Shown here: in pieces, positions 17,358 through 25,045 of the stretch
Numbering within the stretch: the stretch's first letter is position 1
Layout of the letters: every line of letters begins with the position of its first letter
From: Streptomyces sp.
Lineage (GTDB): Bacteria; Actinomycetota; Actinomycetes; Streptomycetales; Streptomycetaceae
Direction: 5' to 3'
Assembly: GCF_019510245.1 (NCBI RefSeq)
Contig: NZ_JAEKKT010000134.1
Coordinates: 1-64,000 of the forward strand
DNA: 64,000 bases
Made by a program: the position numbers and the translations under genes
Notes under the pieces: generated by a model
Databases searched by the model: none
The model's input: only the letters and a program-made list of their open reading frames with translations
Told to the model about the DNA's origin: nothing

Positions 17358-19123
17358 CGTGTCCTGCCTTCGGTCGCGGGGGCCGTCGGGTCGGCCGGAG
17401 GGCTTTCCGGCAGCGGAGGCTGCTGTACGGCGGCCGGGGAGCCGGCCGGGAGGTCCGGCGGCGAGGCCGGCGACTCCAGCGGTGCGGCGAGGCGGTCGCG
17501 AGGGGCCTCAGGCGCTGGGCGGACAGCCGCCGACCGCCGCCCGTCGGCCCGGAACACGGAGGGGGCCGGGGAGCCCGTGGGGGCCGGGGCGCCGGTCCGG
17601 CCGGTGGCGGCGGTCGCGGCGGGGCGCGCGCGGCTGCTTCGGCGGCCGGGTACGCCCGTGACCCGGGCCGCGGCCAGCTTCCCCGACAGCAGTACGGTCG
17701 GCACCCCCACGCCGGGCGTGGTCCCGCAGCCGGCCAGGACCGCGTTCTCGGTGCCGCGCACCAGGTTGCGCGGCCGGAACGGCCCGGTCTGCGCGAAGGT
17801 GTGGGCGGCCGAGAAGGGGGTCCCGGCGGCGTGCCCCTGGGCGTGCCAGTCGGCCGGGGTGATCAGGCACTCCTCCTCGATGGCGGCTTCGATGCCGTCC
17901 AGTCCGCGCCGCTCCAGCTCCCGCAACAGCGTGTCCCGGTAGCGCGGGCCGAGGTCGGACCAGGCCGCCGCGTCCGGGCCGATGTCGGTGTTGGGGCACG
18001 GGGCGAGGACGTAGTGCAGGTGGTGGCCTGGCGGCGCGAGGCCGGGATCGGTGGTGGTGGGGCGGGTGACGAGCAGCGACGGATCGCTCATCGGCCGTCC
18101 GGTGCGGGTGAGTTCGTCGAACGTGGTGCGCCACGCCGCGCCGAACGAGATCGTGTGGTGGGCGAGGTGGGGCCAGGTGCGGTCCGTGCCGGCGTGCAGC
18201 ACGACCGCGGAGGGGGAGTGGCGCAGTCCGAGCGGTCTGCGCGGCCGGCGGCCGAGCAGCCGGTAGGTGACCGGCAGGTCCGGGGTGAGGACGACCGCGT
18301 CGCACGGGATGCGGCCGGTGTCGCTGACGACGGCCGTGATGCGCTCGCCCGTCCGCTCCAGGAGGGTCACCCGCTCCCCGAACCGCAGATCCGCGCCTGC
18401 CGCGGCCGCCGCCATCGCCCGCGGCAGGGCGTGCATGCCGCCCCGGGGGAAGTACACGCCGGCGACGGTGTCCATGTAGGCGATGACCGCGTAGGCGGCC
18501 AGCGCCCGCTCCGGAGGCACGCCCGCGTACAGGGCCTGGAAGGAGAACACCCGGCGCAGCCGCTCGTCGGTCAGGAAACGGCCGATCCGGGCGTCCAGGC
18601 GGCCGAAGCCGCCCAGCGCCGCCAGCCGGGCGAGGTCGCCGTTGAGCAGGCCGAGCGGTGAGTCGAAGTTGGCGTCGATGAACCGGCGCATCTGGGCCCG
18701 GTACAGGTGCTGAAGCCAGTCGCGCAGCCGGCGGTAGCCCGCCGCCTCCGCCGCTCCGGCGAACCGTTCCACCTCCGCGGCCATCGCGTCCGCTCCGGTG
18801 TGCACGTCGAGGCTGCTGCCGTCCGCGAAGCAGGCCCGGTAGGCCGGGTGCAGGGGGATCAGCTCGACCCGCTCGTACAGACTGTCGCCGACGGCGGCGA
18901 ACGCCTCGTCGGCCAGCTCCGGCATGGTCAGCACGGTGGGTCCGGTGTCGATCCGGTAGCCGCCCAGGTCGAGGCGTCCGGCCCGGCCGCCGGGCAGCTC
19001 CTCGCGCTCGACGACGGTGACCCGGCGTCCGGCACCCAGCAGGTGCAACGCCGCCGACAGCCCGGCGAGTCCGGCACCGACGACCACCACGTGGTCCGTG
19101 CGCCCGGGCAGGACGCGGGTCAC
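17354..19123 (-). CDS. crtI: Phytoene desaturase/dehydrogenase
   Basis: A 589-residue CrtI-type FAD enzyme that desaturates phytoene to lycopene. The N-terminus has the dinucleotide-binding fold [20 protein letters not shown], then LPGGRAG and [10 protein letters not shown]. The C-terminus has [18 protein letters not shown], the family FAD-closing motif. A proline/alanine-rich tail of about 90 residues follows, absent from typical CrtI of about 500 residues. The GTG at 19123 is chosen over upstream codons because it overlaps the crtE stop as GTGA, as at the other junctions of this operon. Confidence 0.95.
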   Translation of the reverse strand: MTRVLPGRTDHVVVVGAGLAGLSAALHLLGAGRRVTVVEREELPGGRAGRLDLGGYRIDTGPTVLTMPELADEAFAAVGDSLYERVELIPLHPAYRACFADGSSLDVHTGADAMAAEVERFAGAAEAAGYRRLRDWLQHLYRAQMRRFIDANFDSPLGLLNGDLARLAALGGFGRLDARIGRFLTDERLRRVFSFQALYAGVPPERALAAYAVIAYMDTVAGVYFPRGGMHALPRAMAAAAAGADLRFGERVTLLERTGERITAVVSDTGRIPCDAVVLTPDLPVTYRLLGRRPRRPLGLRHSPSAVVLHAGTDRTWPHLAHHTISFGAAWRTTFDELTRTGRPMSDPSLLVTRPTTTDPGLAPPGHHLHYVLAPCPNTDIGPDAAAWSDLGPRYRDTLLRELERRGLDGIEAAIEEECLITPADWHAQGHAAGTPFSAAHTFAQTGPFRPRNLVRGTENAVLAGCGTTPGVGVPTVLLSGKLAAARVTGVPGRRSSRARPAATAATGRTGAPAPTGSPAPSVFRADGRRSAAVRPAPEAPRDRLAAPLESPASPPDLPAGSPAAVQQPPLPESPPADPTAPATEGRTR

Positions 19124-20895
19124 CGGCCACTCCCCGCACCGCCACGAGAACCGGACGCGCACGGACCGTGCGCCGACCGCAGACCCACGACGGCATCCCC
19201 ACCCGACTGAGCCCGGCCCGGCCCGACCGCATCCGCCCGTCCCTCAGCACGTCCAGCTCCATCCGGCCGCGCCTCAGCCTGTCCGGCTCCATTCGCCCGC
19301 GCCTCAGCCTGTCCGGCTCCATTCGCCCGCGCCTCAGCCTGTCCGGCTCCATCCGGCTGCGCCTCAGCCTGTCTGGCTCCATTCGCCCGCGCCTCAGCCT
19401 GTCCGGCTCCATCCGGCTGCGCCTCAGCCTGTCCGGCTCCATCCGGCCGCGCCTCAACCTGTCTGGCTCCATGCGCCCGCGCCTGGCCCGGCCTGACTTC
19501 ACCCCGCTGCTGACTTGGTCTGGCACCTTCTGGCCGTGTCTGGTCCGGCGTGGTTCCTCCTGGGCGTGCGCCACCCGGTCCGGTGCCTTCCGGCCGTGTC
19601 TGGTCCGGCCCGGCTCCTCCCGTCCGCGCTCCATCCGGCCCCGCTCCACCCGCCCGTGCCCCCGCCGCCGCGACGAGCAGACCGCGCAGCGGCTCGGCGC
19701 CTTCCGGGTCGAGCAGGGTGCTGTCGAAGTGCCGCAGCCCCTGCGCGGTGAGCCGGTCGATCTTGCTTTCCACGGTGGCGCGCGCCCCTGTGGCGACCAG
19801 CACGTCCCGTACCTGGTCCAGACCTCGCCCGGTGAGTCCCGCGTCACCGAGCCATCGGTCCAGGACGTCCTGTGCGGTGCCGTCGCCGGCCGCCTCGGCC
19901 CGCGCGCGGGCGACCGCGACCAGATAGGTGGGTTTGCCCTCCCGGATGTCGCCGCCGCAGTCCTTGCCGGTCTCCAGCGGGTCGCCGAAGACGTCGTCCA
20001 GGTCGTCGCGCAGCTGGAACGCCATGCCCACGCAGCGTCCGGCGTCGCACAGCCGACGCAGCGTCAGATCGTCCGCGCCCGCCGCGGTGGCCCCCAGGGC
20101 GAGGGGCCGCTCCACCGAGTACAGGGCGCTCTTCAGACGGGCGGCGCGCAGCGCGCGGGGCAGGGACCGCGCCGCGGTGATCTGGCCCTGCACGTCCAGG
20201 TACTGGCCCGCCACCATCTCCGTGCGCATGTCGCTCCACAGCCGCCGCACCACCACCCCGGTCCAGGGCGCCAGCGGCGTCTCCGCCACCAGGTCGTCGG
20301 CCCAGGCCAGCGCCAGGTCCCCGGCGAGGACCGCCGCCGACTGCCCGAACCGCCCGGCCCGCTCGGGCCCCACCAGGCCGGCGTACCTGTCGGTCAGGTC
20401 CGTGTGCAGCGCGGGACGGCCCCGCCGCAGCGCGGCCCGGTCCATCACGTCGTCGTGGACGAGCGCGCACGTCTGGAGCAGTTCCACGGCGGCGGCGAGG
20501 TGCAGGGCCGCCGCCGCGGCCGCCGGGTCCCGGCCGGCGCAGGCCCGCGAGGCCCACCACACCAACTGCGCGCGCGTGCGCTTGCCACCCTGCAGAGTGA
20601 AGCGCGCCACTCGTTCGGCCAGTTCCGCGGCGAACAGGGAATCCGCCAGCCGGGCGCGGCGCAGGCGCTCCGCCAGCACATGGTCGAGCATCCGGCCGAC
20701 AGCGCCGGTCACGTCGGCGTCGATTCCGCGCACCTCGGCGGACCCGGCGGGAAGCGGTCCGCTCGCCACCGGGCAGGCCTCGGCCCCTTCCCTCCCGTCG
20801 GCCACCGGCCTGCGCGGAAGTGACGCCACGGGCGCGGCCGCGATCGGCCGCGGCGGCGCGCCCGCAGGGTGGTCCTTCGCGTGCGTGGGACGCAT
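19120..20895 (-). CDS. crtE: Geranylgeranyl diphosphate synthase with repetitive C-terminal tail
   Basis: A 591-residue trans-prenyltransferase making GGPP for the carotenoid pathway. The Asp-rich motifs are H147-D148-D149-V-M-D152 and R296-D297-D298-L-D300-D301, with GGKRTR at 103-108. The catalytic fold ends near residue 412. The remaining 180 residues are low-complexity Gly/Ala/Pro/Gln/Glu/Arg, including decapeptide repeats of the type GAGQAEARPD encoded by a 30-bp minisatellite (19251-19490). Family members usually end near 350-400 residues. Start ATG at 20895 follows GGAGGG. First gene of the coupled crtE-I-B-Rieske operon. Confidence 0.9.
   Translation of the reverse strand: MRPTHAKDHPAGAPPRPIAAAPVASLPRRPVADGREGAEACPVASGPLPAGSAEVRGIDADVTGAVGRMLDHVLAERLRRARLADSLFAAELAERVARFTLQGGKRTRAQLVWWASRACAGRDPAAAAAALHLAAAVELLQTCALVHDDVMDRAALRRGRPALHTDLTDRYAGLVGPERAGRFGQSAAVLAGDLALAWADDLVAETPLAPWTGVVVRRLWSDMRTEMVAGQYLDVQGQITAARSLPRALRAARLKSALYSVERPLALGATAAGADDLTLRRLCDAGRCVGMAFQLRDDLDDVFGDPLETGKDCGGDIREGKPTYLVAVARARAEAAGDGTAQDVLDRWLGDAGLTGRGLDQVRDVLVATGARATVESKIDRLTAQGLRHFDSTLLDPEGAEPLRGLLVAAAGARAGGAGPDGARTGGAGPDQTRPEGTGPGGARPGGTTPDQTRPEGARPSQQRGEVRPGQARAHGARQVEARPDGAGQAEAQPDGAGQAEARANGARQAEAQPDGAGQAEARANGAGQAEARANGAGQAEARPDGAGRAEGRADAVGPGRAQSGGDAVVGLRSAHGPCASGSRGGAGSGR
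19251..19490. repeat. In-frame 30-bp tandem repeat inside crtE
   Basis: Seven full copies of a 30-bp unit (19261-19470, exactly in register) plus partial copies at both ends. The core of each unit is GCGCGCCTCAGCCTG-TCCGGCTCC-like with few substitutions. Being a multiple of three, it adds decapeptides ending ARPD, AQPD or ARAN to CrtE without frameshift. Copy number should be variable through slippage. Confidence 0.95.
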
Positions 20896-21224
20896 CCCGG
20901 TTCCCTCCGTCGTGTCTGTGTCCGTCGTTCCCGTCACCCGTCTGCTTCGGCGCGGGCGGCGCGGACGGATGCGCGCACGTGCCACGCGATCGTGGCGGCC
21001 ACCGGGGCCGCCCCCTCCACCGTGCCGTCTCCGGCGTTCGGCCGCTCGCCGTCGGGGAGGTGCCTGCATCCGCCGGGGTACACAATCCGGAAGACCAGGC
21101 CGGGGCATCCGGAAGGGCGCCGTGTCCCCCCGCCCGTTCGGAGCGCAGCACCGCCGCAGGACCCGCCGCCGCGACACGCGCGGGCCGGGCCGGAGCGCCG
21201 AGGAAGCCGAGGAAGGGAGAGGCC
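20896..21224. promoter_or_regulatory. Divergent crtE/crtY promoter region
   Basis: The 329 bases between the start codons must hold the promoters of both crt operons. A repeated word, CCGGGG...ATCCGGAAG, occurs at about 21074-21094 and 21104-21117 and is a candidate regulator or LitS-type element. Near the ends, GGAGGG (crtE) and GGAAGGGAGAG (crtY) are ribosome-binding sites. Exact start points are not evident. Confidence 0.5.
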
Positions 21225-22442
21225 GTGCCGGAGACGGACGTGGCCGTCGTGGGTGCGGGCGCCGCCGGGCTGTCGCTGGCCCACCGGCTCGCCGGGAGCG
21301 TGCCGGGCCTGCGGACACCGTCCGTGGTGCTGGTCGACGCGCCGCCCGGACCGCTGCGGCCGCCGCCGCGGACCTGGTGCTACTGGGCGGCGGGACCCGG
21401 ACGGTTCGACGCCGCGGTGCGGGCCGAGTGGCAGCGGCTGCGGGTGCGCCCGCGCACCGGCGCCCCGGTCGAAGGGGGGATCGCCCCGCTGCGGTACCGG
21501 ATGATCCGCTCCGGCGACTTCGAGCGCTTCGTCTCCCGGGAGCTGGCCCGCAGCCGGAACGTCCGGTGCCTGGAAGCGACCGTCGAAGCGGTGGAGGACG
21601 TGCCCGGCGGCGCGCACCTCCACCTGAGGGACGCCGACGGCCGGGCGCGGCTGCTCACTGCCCGCTGGGTCCTCGACTCCCGCCCCCCGGGCAGCCTGCC
21701 GGCCGCGCGCACCACGTTGCTGCAGCACTTCCACGGCTGGTTCGTGCGCACCGCCCGGCCCGTCTTCGACCCGGCCGTCGTGGAGCTGATGGACTTCCGT
21801 ACCCCGCAGCCCGACCACGGCCTGTCCTTCGGCTACGTCCTGCCGACCGGGCCGTGCGAGGCACTGGTGGAGTACACCGAATTCTCCCGGCACGTCCTCA
21901 CGCCGGAGCGCTACGAGGCGGCCGTACGGCACTACGCCGACGAGGTGCTGCTACTCGGGGAACGGCAGGTCCTGGCCACCGAGACCGGCGTCATCCCGAT
22001 GACCGACGCGCCGATCCCGCGGCAGAGCGGAGCCTCGGTCTTCCGCATCGGCGCGGCCGGCGGAGCCACCCGCCCCGCCACCGGCTACACCTTCGCCGGA
22101 CTGCAGCGCCAGACGAGTGCCGTCGCCGAGGCCCTGCGCCGCGGGCGCCGCCCGGTGCCGCCCGCCGCCCACTCGGCGCGCTCCCGCGCCATGGACGCCG
22201 TCCTGCTGCGCGCCCTGGACAGCGGCCGGGCCGACGGCCCGGAACTGTTCGGCCGGCTGTTCGCCCGCGTGCCCATGGCACGGCTGCTGCGCTTCCTCGA
22301 CGGAGGCACCCGCCTGCACGAGGACCTGTGCATCGGCCTGCACGCGCCCGTCGGCCCGATGCTGCGCTCCGCCCTGGAGCTGCCCCGCCTGCCCCGCCGC
22401 CCCTTCGACCCACCCGCGCCGCCGCATCCGCCGCCCGCCTGA
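21225..22442 (+). CDS. crtY: Lycopene beta-cyclase
   Basis: A 405-residue FAD/NAD-fold cyclase that closes both ends of lycopene to beta-carotene. It starts with the dinucleotide-binding run DVAVVGAGAAGLSLAHRL, contains the family segment LLQHFHGW and a MDFRTPQ/EYTEFS region, and has GGATRPATGYTFAGLQ late in the protein, a CrtY hallmark. The GTG at 21225 sits behind GGAAGGGAGAG, five bases away. First gene of the crtY-crtT-crtU operon, divergent from crtE. Confidence 0.92.
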   Translation: MPETDVAVVGAGAAGLSLAHRLAGSVPGLRTPSVVLVDAPPGPLRPPPRTWCYWAAGPGRFDAAVRAEWQRLRVRPRTGAPVEGGIAPLRYRMIRSGDFERFVSRELARSRNVRCLEATVEAVEDVPGGAHLHLRDADGRARLLTARWVLDSRPPGSLPAARTTLLQHFHGWFVRTARPVFDPAVVELMDFRTPQPDHGLSFGYVLPTGPCEALVEYTEFSRHVLTPERYEAAVRHYADEVLLLGERQVLATETGVIPMTDAPIPRQSGASVFRIGAAGGATRPATGYTFAGLQRQTSAVAEALRRGRRPVPPAAHSARSRAMDAVLLRALDSGRADGPELFGRLFARVPMARLLRFLDGGTRLHEDLCIGLHAPVGPMLRSALELPRLPRRPFDPPAPPHPPPA

Positions 22443-22505
22443 CCGCATCCGCCGGCACAGCCCGCCTCCCCCCGCCGCTTCCCGCGCCGGACCCGCCCGC
22501 CCCGC

Positions 22506-22566
22506 ACCTCCCCCCGACGGAGACCGTATGACGCTCCCGCACCTCCCGCCGACGGAGACCGCATGA
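22506..22566 (+). CDS. 12-codon leader cistron in a duplicated start region before crtT
   Basis: A stretch of about 34 bases (CACCTCC-x-CCGACGGAGACCG-x-ATGACGCT) is present twice, near 22505-22536 and 22539-22571. The first copy supplies a ribosome site and an ATG at 22528. The resulting 12-residue reading frame stops at 22564-22566, overlapping the crtT ATG at 22563 as ATGA. The duplication has thus created a minicistron that would couple translation into crtT. Whether it is translated is not known. Confidence 0.45.
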
Positions 22567-23292
22567 CGCTGTTGCGCGACGAACACCTCGCCGCCGCCTT
22601 CGACCACGCCTCCCGCAGCTACGACACGCTCGTGGCCGTCAACCCCGGCTACCACGCCCACCTGCGCCGCTCGGTGCGCCGGCTCGGCCTGCCCGGACGG
22701 GGGCAGGGGCTGCGCCTGCTCGACCTCGGGTGCGGAACCGGCGCCTCCACCGCCGCGCTGCGCTCGGTCCTGCCCGCCGCCGACGTCACGGCCGTGGACG
22801 CCTCGGCCGTGACGTCGGCGGCGGGCCGCGGCCAAACCGTGGGCGGACGGGGTGACCTTCGTACACGCCCCCGCCGAGCGGCTGTCGGAGGCCGGGGTGC
22901 GCGGCCCCTTCGACGCGGTGTTCGCGGCCTATCTCCTGCGCAACGTCACCGATCCGGACGCCGTCCTCGCCGCCGTCCACGGGCTGCTGCGGCCGGGCGG
23001 GCGGCTCGCCGTGCACGAGTACACCCTCCGCGGGCGGCGCGCCGACCGAGCGGTGTGGACACTGGTGTGCCGGGGTGTCGTGCAGCCCGTGGCGACCCTG
23101 CTGGGGGACGGACCGCTGTACCGGCACCTGTGGCGCAGCGTGGTGGAGTTCGACACCGCCGGGCGCTTCGCGCGGCGGCTCGGCGCGGCCGGCTTCGACC
23201 AGGTGCGCGCCCTGCCGTTGCCGGGCTGGCAGACCGGCGTCACCCACACCTTCGTCGCGCGCCGGGCGCCCGGCCACCGGGAGGACGCATGA
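22563..23292 (+). pseudogene. crtT: Carotenoid-cluster methyltransferase, one-base frameshift
   Basis: A class I SAM-dependent methyltransferase of the crt cluster. The first part (22563 to about 22820) has the SAM loop LLDLGCGTGAS. The second part, in the next frame from about 22820 to 23292, has KPWADGVTFVHAPAERL, LRNVTDPDAVLAAVHGLLRPGG and GWQTGVTHTF as in MenG/UbiE-like enzymes. One base is missing near 22815-22830. Otherwise the gene looks intact, so this is a very recent lesion or a sequencing error. The crtU start overlaps its stop (ATGA at 23289-23292). The exact substrate of CrtT is unsettled. Confidence 0.85.
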
Positions 23293-24866
23293 GGACCGCA
23301 CACCAGGGCGCCGCGCGCCGGGGACGCGACCGCCGGGCCCGGATCCTGCGGGCCCGGCCCGGCGCCTCCCGGGTGCAGGGCAGCCCGCCGTCGGTGGCGG
23401 TGGTCGGCGCGGGCATCGCCGGCCTGGCCGCCGCCACCGCGCTCGCCGAGCGCGGGGTGGCCGTCATCGTGTACGAGAAGCTGCCGTACCTCGGCGGGCG
23501 GGTCGGAGGCTGGCCGACCGAGCTGCGCGACGGCACCACGGTGACCATGAGCCGCGGCTTCCACGCGTTCTTCCGCCAGTACTACAACCTGCGCGGACTG
23601 CTGCGCCGGACCGACCCCGGCCTGGAGTGCTTCACCGGCCTTCCGGACTACCCGCTGCTGCACGCCGGCGGCCTGCGCGACAGTTTCCGGCACGTCCCGC
23701 GCACCCCGCCGCTCAGCGCGCTCGGCTTCGCGGCGCTCAGCCCTTCCTTCCGGCTCGCGGACCTGCGCGCCATGGACGCGCGCGCGGCCCTGCCCCTGCT
23801 CGACGTGCGTGTGCCGGACGTGTACGACCAGCTGGACGGCACCAGCGCCCACGACTTCCTGGACGTCGTGGGCTTCCCCGCAGACGCCCGGCACCTGGCC
23901 TTCGAGGTGTTCTCCCGGAGCTTCTTCGCCGATCCGCGTGAGCTGTCGGCCGCCGAGATGGCGCTGATGTTCCACATCTACTTCCTCGGCTCCGCCGAGG
24001 GGCTGCTGTTCGACGTGCCCCGCGCCCCCTTTCCGGCCGCCCTGTGGGACCCGCTCGCCGGCTATCTGGCCCGGCACCGCGCGCAGGTGCGCACCGGCAC
24101 GGCCGTCGAGCACATCGAACCCACCCCGGACGGCGGTTTCGTGGTCGCCTCCGAACGGGACGAGCGCCGCCACGACGGGGTCGTCCTCGCCCTGGACGGC
24201 GCGGGGTTGCGCTCGCTGGTCGAGCGCTGCCGGCACCTCGGCGACGCGCCATGGCGCGAGCGGATCGGACGGCTGCGTACCGCCCCGTCCTTCCTGGTGA
24301 GCCGCGTGTGGCTGGACCGGCCCGTCGCACCCGACCGGCCCGGCTTCCTCGGCACCAGCGGCTTCGGCACCCTCGACAACATCAGCGTGCTGGAACGCTA
24401 CGAGGACGAGGCGGCACGCTGGAGCGCGCGCACCGGAGGTTCCGTCGTCGAACTGCACGCCTACGCCGTACCGTCCGGCGCCGCCCGGGACGTCGAACAG
24501 AAGCGCCTCCTCGGCCAACTGCACCGTGTCCACCCGGAGACCGCCAGGGCCACGGTGGTCGACGTCCGCCACGAGTGGCGCGAGGACTGCCCCCTGTTCC
24601 CGGTGGGCGGCTACGGCGACCGCCCCACCGTCCGCACCCCGCACCCCCGACTGGCCGTGGCCGGCGACCTGGTCCGCACCGGCCTGCCCGTGGCGCTCAT
24701 GGAACGGGCGGCTACGAGCGGCTTCCTCGCGGCCAACGCCCTGCTGGAGCAGTGGGGGGTGCGGGGCCAGACGCTGTGGACGGTGCCCGACCGCGGGCGG
24801 AGCGCGCTTCTCAGGGCCCTGGCCACACGGGAGCGGAGGCCCGCCGGCGGCGGACGGCCGCACTGA
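23289..24866 (+). CDS. crtU: Beta-carotene desaturase/methyltransferase (isorenieratene synthase)
   Basis: A 525-residue FAD-dependent protein. After about 35 basic residues comes VAVVGAGIAGLAAATALAERG, then YLGGRVGGWPTELRDG and SRGFHAFFRQYYNLRGLLRR, characteristic of CrtU. The end has AVAGDLVRTGLPVALMERA, an FAD-binding C-terminus. CrtU converts the beta rings of beta-carotene to aromatic phi rings with 1,2-methyl shift, giving isorenieratene. GGGAGGA precedes the ATG at 23289. Last gene of the crtY operon. Confidence 0.92.
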   Translation: MRTAHQGAARRGRDRRARILRARPGASRVQGSPPSVAVVGAGIAGLAAATALAERGVAVIVYEKLPYLGGRVGGWPTELRDGTTVTMSRGFHAFFRQYYNLRGLLRRTDPGLECFTGLPDYPLLHAGGLRDSFRHVPRTPPLSALGFAALSPSFRLADLRAMDARAALPLLDVRVPDVYDQLDGTSAHDFLDVVGFPADARHLAFEVFSRSFFADPRELSAAEMALMFHIYFLGSAEGLLFDVPRAPFPAALWDPLAGYLARHRAQVRTGTAVEHIEPTPDGGFVVASERDERRHDGVVLALDGAGLRSLVERCRHLGDAPWRERIGRLRTAPSFLVSRVWLDRPVAPDRPGFLGTSGFGTLDNISVLERYEDEAARWSARTGGSVVELHAYAVPSGAARDVEQKRLLGQLHRVHPETARATVVDVRHEWREDCPLFPVGGYGDRPTVRTPHPRLAVAGDLVRTGLPVALMERAATSGFLAANALLEQWGVRGQTLWTVPDRGRSALLRALATRERRPAGGGRPH

Positions 24867-24884
24867 ACGGCCCCGTGGGACCGG

Positions 24885-24904
24885 GCCGGACCCGTCGGTC
24901 CGGC
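24885..24904 (+). terminator. Hairpin downstream of crtU
   Basis: GCCGGACC and GGTCCGGC form a perfect 8-bp stem with a CGTC loop, 19 bases after the crtU stop. No T-run follows, as is common in Streptomyces. It lies in the 180-base convergent gap to the ABC permease gene and probably ends the crtYTU transcript. Confidence 0.55.
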
Positions 24905-25045
24905 TCAGAGCGAATCGGCCCCGGCGGGCGGCAGCGGCTCCACCGCGTGTCGTACCCGAGTTCCGCGGCGTGCCGGCGTGCCGGCGCGCCGCGCGCCACC
25001 AGCCGGTCGGCACCGGAGCGGAACGGACGGCGGCTCACTCGTGTC

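Noticed and set aside
19251..19490. CRISPR-like series of 30-bp repeats
   Set aside because: Units are contiguous with no spacers and are in frame within crtE.
19168..20823. Long plus-strand frame rich in RLSLSGSIRP repeats
   Set aside because: It is the antisense of crtE; the repeat is explained by the 30-bp minisatellite in the real gene.
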